Shown here: positions 5,231 through 6,793 of the stretch, in pieces
Numbering within the stretch: the first letter of the stretch is position 1
How the letters are laid out: each line of letters opens with the position of its first letter
Assembly (NCBI GenBank): GCA_947631305.1
Contig: CANRKV010000084.1
Location: 1 to 6,793 of the forward strand
Length of the DNA: 6,793 nt
Source of the DNA: an uncultured Jeotgalicoccus sp.
GTDB taxonomy: Bacteria > Bacillota > Bacilli > Staphylococcales > Salinicoccaceae
Reading direction: 5' to 3'
Notes under the pieces: model-generated
The model's database searches: none
The model's input: only the letters and a program-made list of their open reading frames with translations
Told to the model about the DNA's origin: nothing
Made by a program: the position numbers and the translations under genes

Positions 5231-6673
5231 ATGCATTGGAAGCCGGACAGAAATTCTCATCTGACCATTAATACACAGATTATCGAATGGATGAGGTTAC
5301 AAATTGATCGAGGAGATTGGATAGTAGGTACAAGACTTCCGACGCAACGTCATTTGGCCGAATTACTAGAGGTTAATCGAAGTACTGTTAATATTGCTAT
5401 GGACGAATTAAAGGCAGATGGATTAATTGAGTCAAAAATAGGTGCAGGTACATATGTGGCAAATAATTCATGGAATATACTCTTGAGTAAATCACAGCCT
5501 AACTGGCAGCAGCATATTGAAGCGAGTATTCATAAACCGAATTACCATACAATCCAGCTTATTAATGAATATGAACAAAATGATGATATTATACGTCTTA
5601 GTACAGGTGAACTATCGCCTGATTTACTTCCCGCCCAAAAAATTGAAGAATCTTTGAAAGATATATTTTTGGATGCCCGGGCAATTGGATATTCGGAACC
5701 ACAAGGAAGTAAAAAATTACGAGAAATTTTAACTAAGTATTTAAAAAAGAGAGGAATTGAGACGAGCTCGGAAAATATATTGATAGTATCAGGGGCGCTT
5801 CAAACATTCCAATTAATAGCCTTGGGGTTACTTGAAGAAAGATCAATACTTTTTCAGGAGACTCCTTCATACTTAAATTCCATTCACCCATTTCAATCTG
5901 CGGGTATGAATATGGTATCCGTACAGAGGAATGCCCACTTGAGTAGCACATTAAGAAATACAAAAAGAAAAAAACAATCTCTTTTCTATTGCACACCGAC
6001 ACTTCATAATCCAACTGGTGATAATTGGAGCGTAGAGGAACGCCAACAACTATATGATATATGTAAGCAGTTAAAAATACCGATTATTGAAGATGATGTT
6101 TACCATGAACTGTTATTCGAGGAATCATCATCCCCAGCGTTAAAATCATTTGATGAATCCGGTCAAGTATTATATTTAGGGAGTGTATCAAAAACTTTGA
6201 GCCCAGGGTTAAGAATAGGATGGGTAGTAGCGCCTGAGCCGGTAATTAAACGATTAGCAGATGTTAAAATGCAGACTGATTACGGTTCAAGTGCTATTTC
6301 ACAAGAAATAGTAGCACACTGGCTATCCTCAGGTTTATATGAAACACATATATTTGAACTGCGTAAAAAATTAAAAACAAGAGCAGAATTTACAGAAAAG
6401 ATTTTAGCAAAAAAATTCGGAAATATCGCAACGTGGGAAAAATCAAAAGGTGGATTTTATATATGGCTACGATTCAACGAACCCGTGATTAATAAGGAGC
6501 TATTCTTGAAATTACTTAAGAGAAATGTACTTATTAATCCAGGATATATTTATGATTCGACTGATTATCATCACATTCGTCTTTCTTATGCATATGCATC
6601 ATTTGAAGAATTAGAAACTGGTCTGGATAATATAATAAGAATAATTAGCACTTCACTCGAAACCAAATATTAA
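5231..6673 (+). CDS. MocR-family regulator (GntR DNA-binding domain fused to class I aminotransferase fold)
   Basis: The 480-residue protein has a winged-helix GntR domain at about 10-78 (TRLPTQRHLAELLEVNRSTV with the following DELKADGLIESKIGAGTYV). After a linker comes an aminotransferase-like domain at about 115-475. Cofactor features are intact: NPTG (260-263), EDDVY (287-291), the PLP lysine in GSVSKTLSPGLRIGW (Lys321) and Arg328. Regulators of this kind use PLP, often with an amino acid or vitamin, as effector and rarely act as free aminotransferases. AAGGAGG at 5217-5223 sets the start. Its divergent neighbour is a LysE-type exporter, so it probably senses an amino acid and controls export. 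PdxR, the vitamin B6 regulator, is an alternative, but no pdxS/pdxT genes are near. GntR plus PLP fold is firm; the target is inferred. Confidence 0.9.
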   Translation: MHWKPDRNSHLTINTQIIEWMRLQIDRGDWIVGTRLPTQRHLAELLEVNRSTVNIAMDELKADGLIESKIGAGTYVANNSWNILLSKSQPNWQQHIEASIHKPNYHTIQLINEYEQNDDIIRLSTGELSPDLLPAQKIEESLKDIFLDARAIGYSEPQGSKKLREILTKYLKKRGIETSSENILIVSGALQTFQLIALGLLEERSILFQETPSYLNSIHPFQSAGMNMVSVQRNAHLSSTLRNTKRKKQSLFYCTPTLHNPTGDNWSVEERQQLYDICKQLKIPIIEDDVYHELLFEESSSPALKSFDESGQVLYLGSVSKTLSPGLRIGWVVAPEPVIKRLADVKMQTDYGSSAISQEIVAHWLSSGLYETHIFELRKKLKTRAEFTEKILAKKFGNIATWEKSKGGFYIWLRFNEPVINKELFLKLLKRNVLINPGYIYDSTDYHHIRLSYAYASFEELETGLDNIIRIISTSLETKY

Positions 6674-6694
6674 TAAAAATAACACGCACATACC

Positions 6695-6718
6695 TATGAT
6701 AAGGAGAAAGTTATCATA
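6695..6718. repeat. Short perfect inverted repeat downstream of the MocR gene
   Basis: TATGATAA (6695-6702) and TTATCATA (6711-6718) are exact 8-bp arms with an 8-base loop. No T run follows, so it is a weak terminator candidate at best. It overlaps attachment site 4 and may be part of recombinase recognition. Confidence 0.5.
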
Positions 6719-6765
6719 AATAAACCGCATCATAGACTGATAGGATATGAAATCAGCATGAATAA
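6706..6765 (+). other. SCC-type attachment site 4, two cores around an inverted-repeat end
   Basis: GAAAGTTATCATAAATAA (6706-6723) encodes E-S-Y-H-K-stop and matches 15 of 18 bases of the host rlmH end at 74-91. It is preceded by GGA, giving the G-E-S-Y-H-K order of rlmH tails. The inverted-repeat end CGCATCATAGACTGATAGG (6727-6745) follows, and a second, degraded core GAAATCAGCATGAATAA (6749-6765) starts 22 bases after the repeat begins. The arrangement suggests a junction left by successive insertions. The next cassette begins here and leaves the window. Confidence 0.7.
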
Positions 6766-6793
6766 ATTGTTATCATAGAATTTTAAGCTTGAA

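Larger units (their letters stand above)
92..6793. mobile_element. Composite SCC-like island made of tandem cassettes, no ccr in view
   Basis: DNA downstream of rlmH is cut into three segments by att-like sites: about 92-1323 (restriction remnant and bacteriocin genes), 1324-4434 (thiazole operon) and 4435-6748 (LysE exporter and MocR regulator). A further segment starts near 6749 and runs off the window. In sites 2, 3 and 4 the CGCATCAT repeat begins 22, 21 and 22 bases before the GAA that opens a core-like sequence, so the junction architecture is repeated and not random. No serine recombinase gene (ccrA, ccrB or ccrC) is visible, so these would be ccr-less or pseudo-SCC cassettes needing recombinase from elsewhere. 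The right-hand end of the island lies outside the window. The att pattern is seen; mobility is inferred. Confidence 0.6.

Noticed and set aside
5733..6014. Minus-strand open frame of 93 codons
   Set aside because: It lies inside the aminotransferase-like domain of the MocR gene and has no ribosome site or recognisable motif.

Overview
The window opens inside the last codons of rlmH (orfX), the 23S rRNA methyltransferase gene whose 3' end is the insertion site of staphylococcal cassette chromosome (SCC) elements. Everything after base 91 looks like accessory DNA of the rlmH-proximal region of a low-GC Firmicute of the family Staphylococcaceae. This rests on the RlmH tail (ending ENYHK), the SCC-type attachment sequences, the TPP riboswitch and thi gene types, and strong AGGAGG-like ribosome sites. 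The genus cannot be fixed from this sequence; the RlmH tail differs from the EAYHK ending of S. aureus.

Four attachment-like sites recur, at about 74-112, 1302-1341, 4411-4456 and 6706-6765. They combine a core resembling the last rlmH codons (GAA nnn TAY CAY AAR TAR) with an inverted-repeat end of the form CGCATCATnnnnTGATA. In three of the sites the repeat starts 21-22 bases before the next core. They divide the window into three cassettes, none carrying a visible ccr recombinase gene: (1) about 92-1323, a decayed fragment that is probably type I restriction gene hsdR, then a leftward cluster of two related double-glycine bacteriocin-like peptides (the upstream one with its leader removed at the att site) and a small two-helix membrane protein that may be immunity; (2) about 1324-4434, a self-contained thiamin-thiazole operon with promoter, TPP riboswitch, intrinsic terminator, tenI, a scar where thiO should be, thiS, thiG, thiF and a terminator; (3) about 4435-6748, a divergent pair of a LysE-type amino-acid exporter and a MocR-family (GntR plus aminotransferase) regulator, with an operator-like repeat cluster between them.

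The thi genes form one branch of a pathway. ThiF adenylates the ThiS C-terminus, and the resulting thiocarboxylate donates sulfur. ThiG condenses it with deoxyxylulose phosphate and dehydroglycine, and TenI tautomerises the thiazole product. The glycine oxidase ThiO, which makes dehydroglycine in Bacillus-type operons, seems deleted, leaving only about 120 bp between tenI and thiS. Cassette 2 therefore probably cannot complete thiazole synthesis unless ThiO or ThiH is encoded elsewhere.

The most interesting reading is a tandem array of small recombinase-free SCC-like cassettes at rlmH, carrying metabolic, bacteriocin and transport genes, with recombination scars visible at several att sites.
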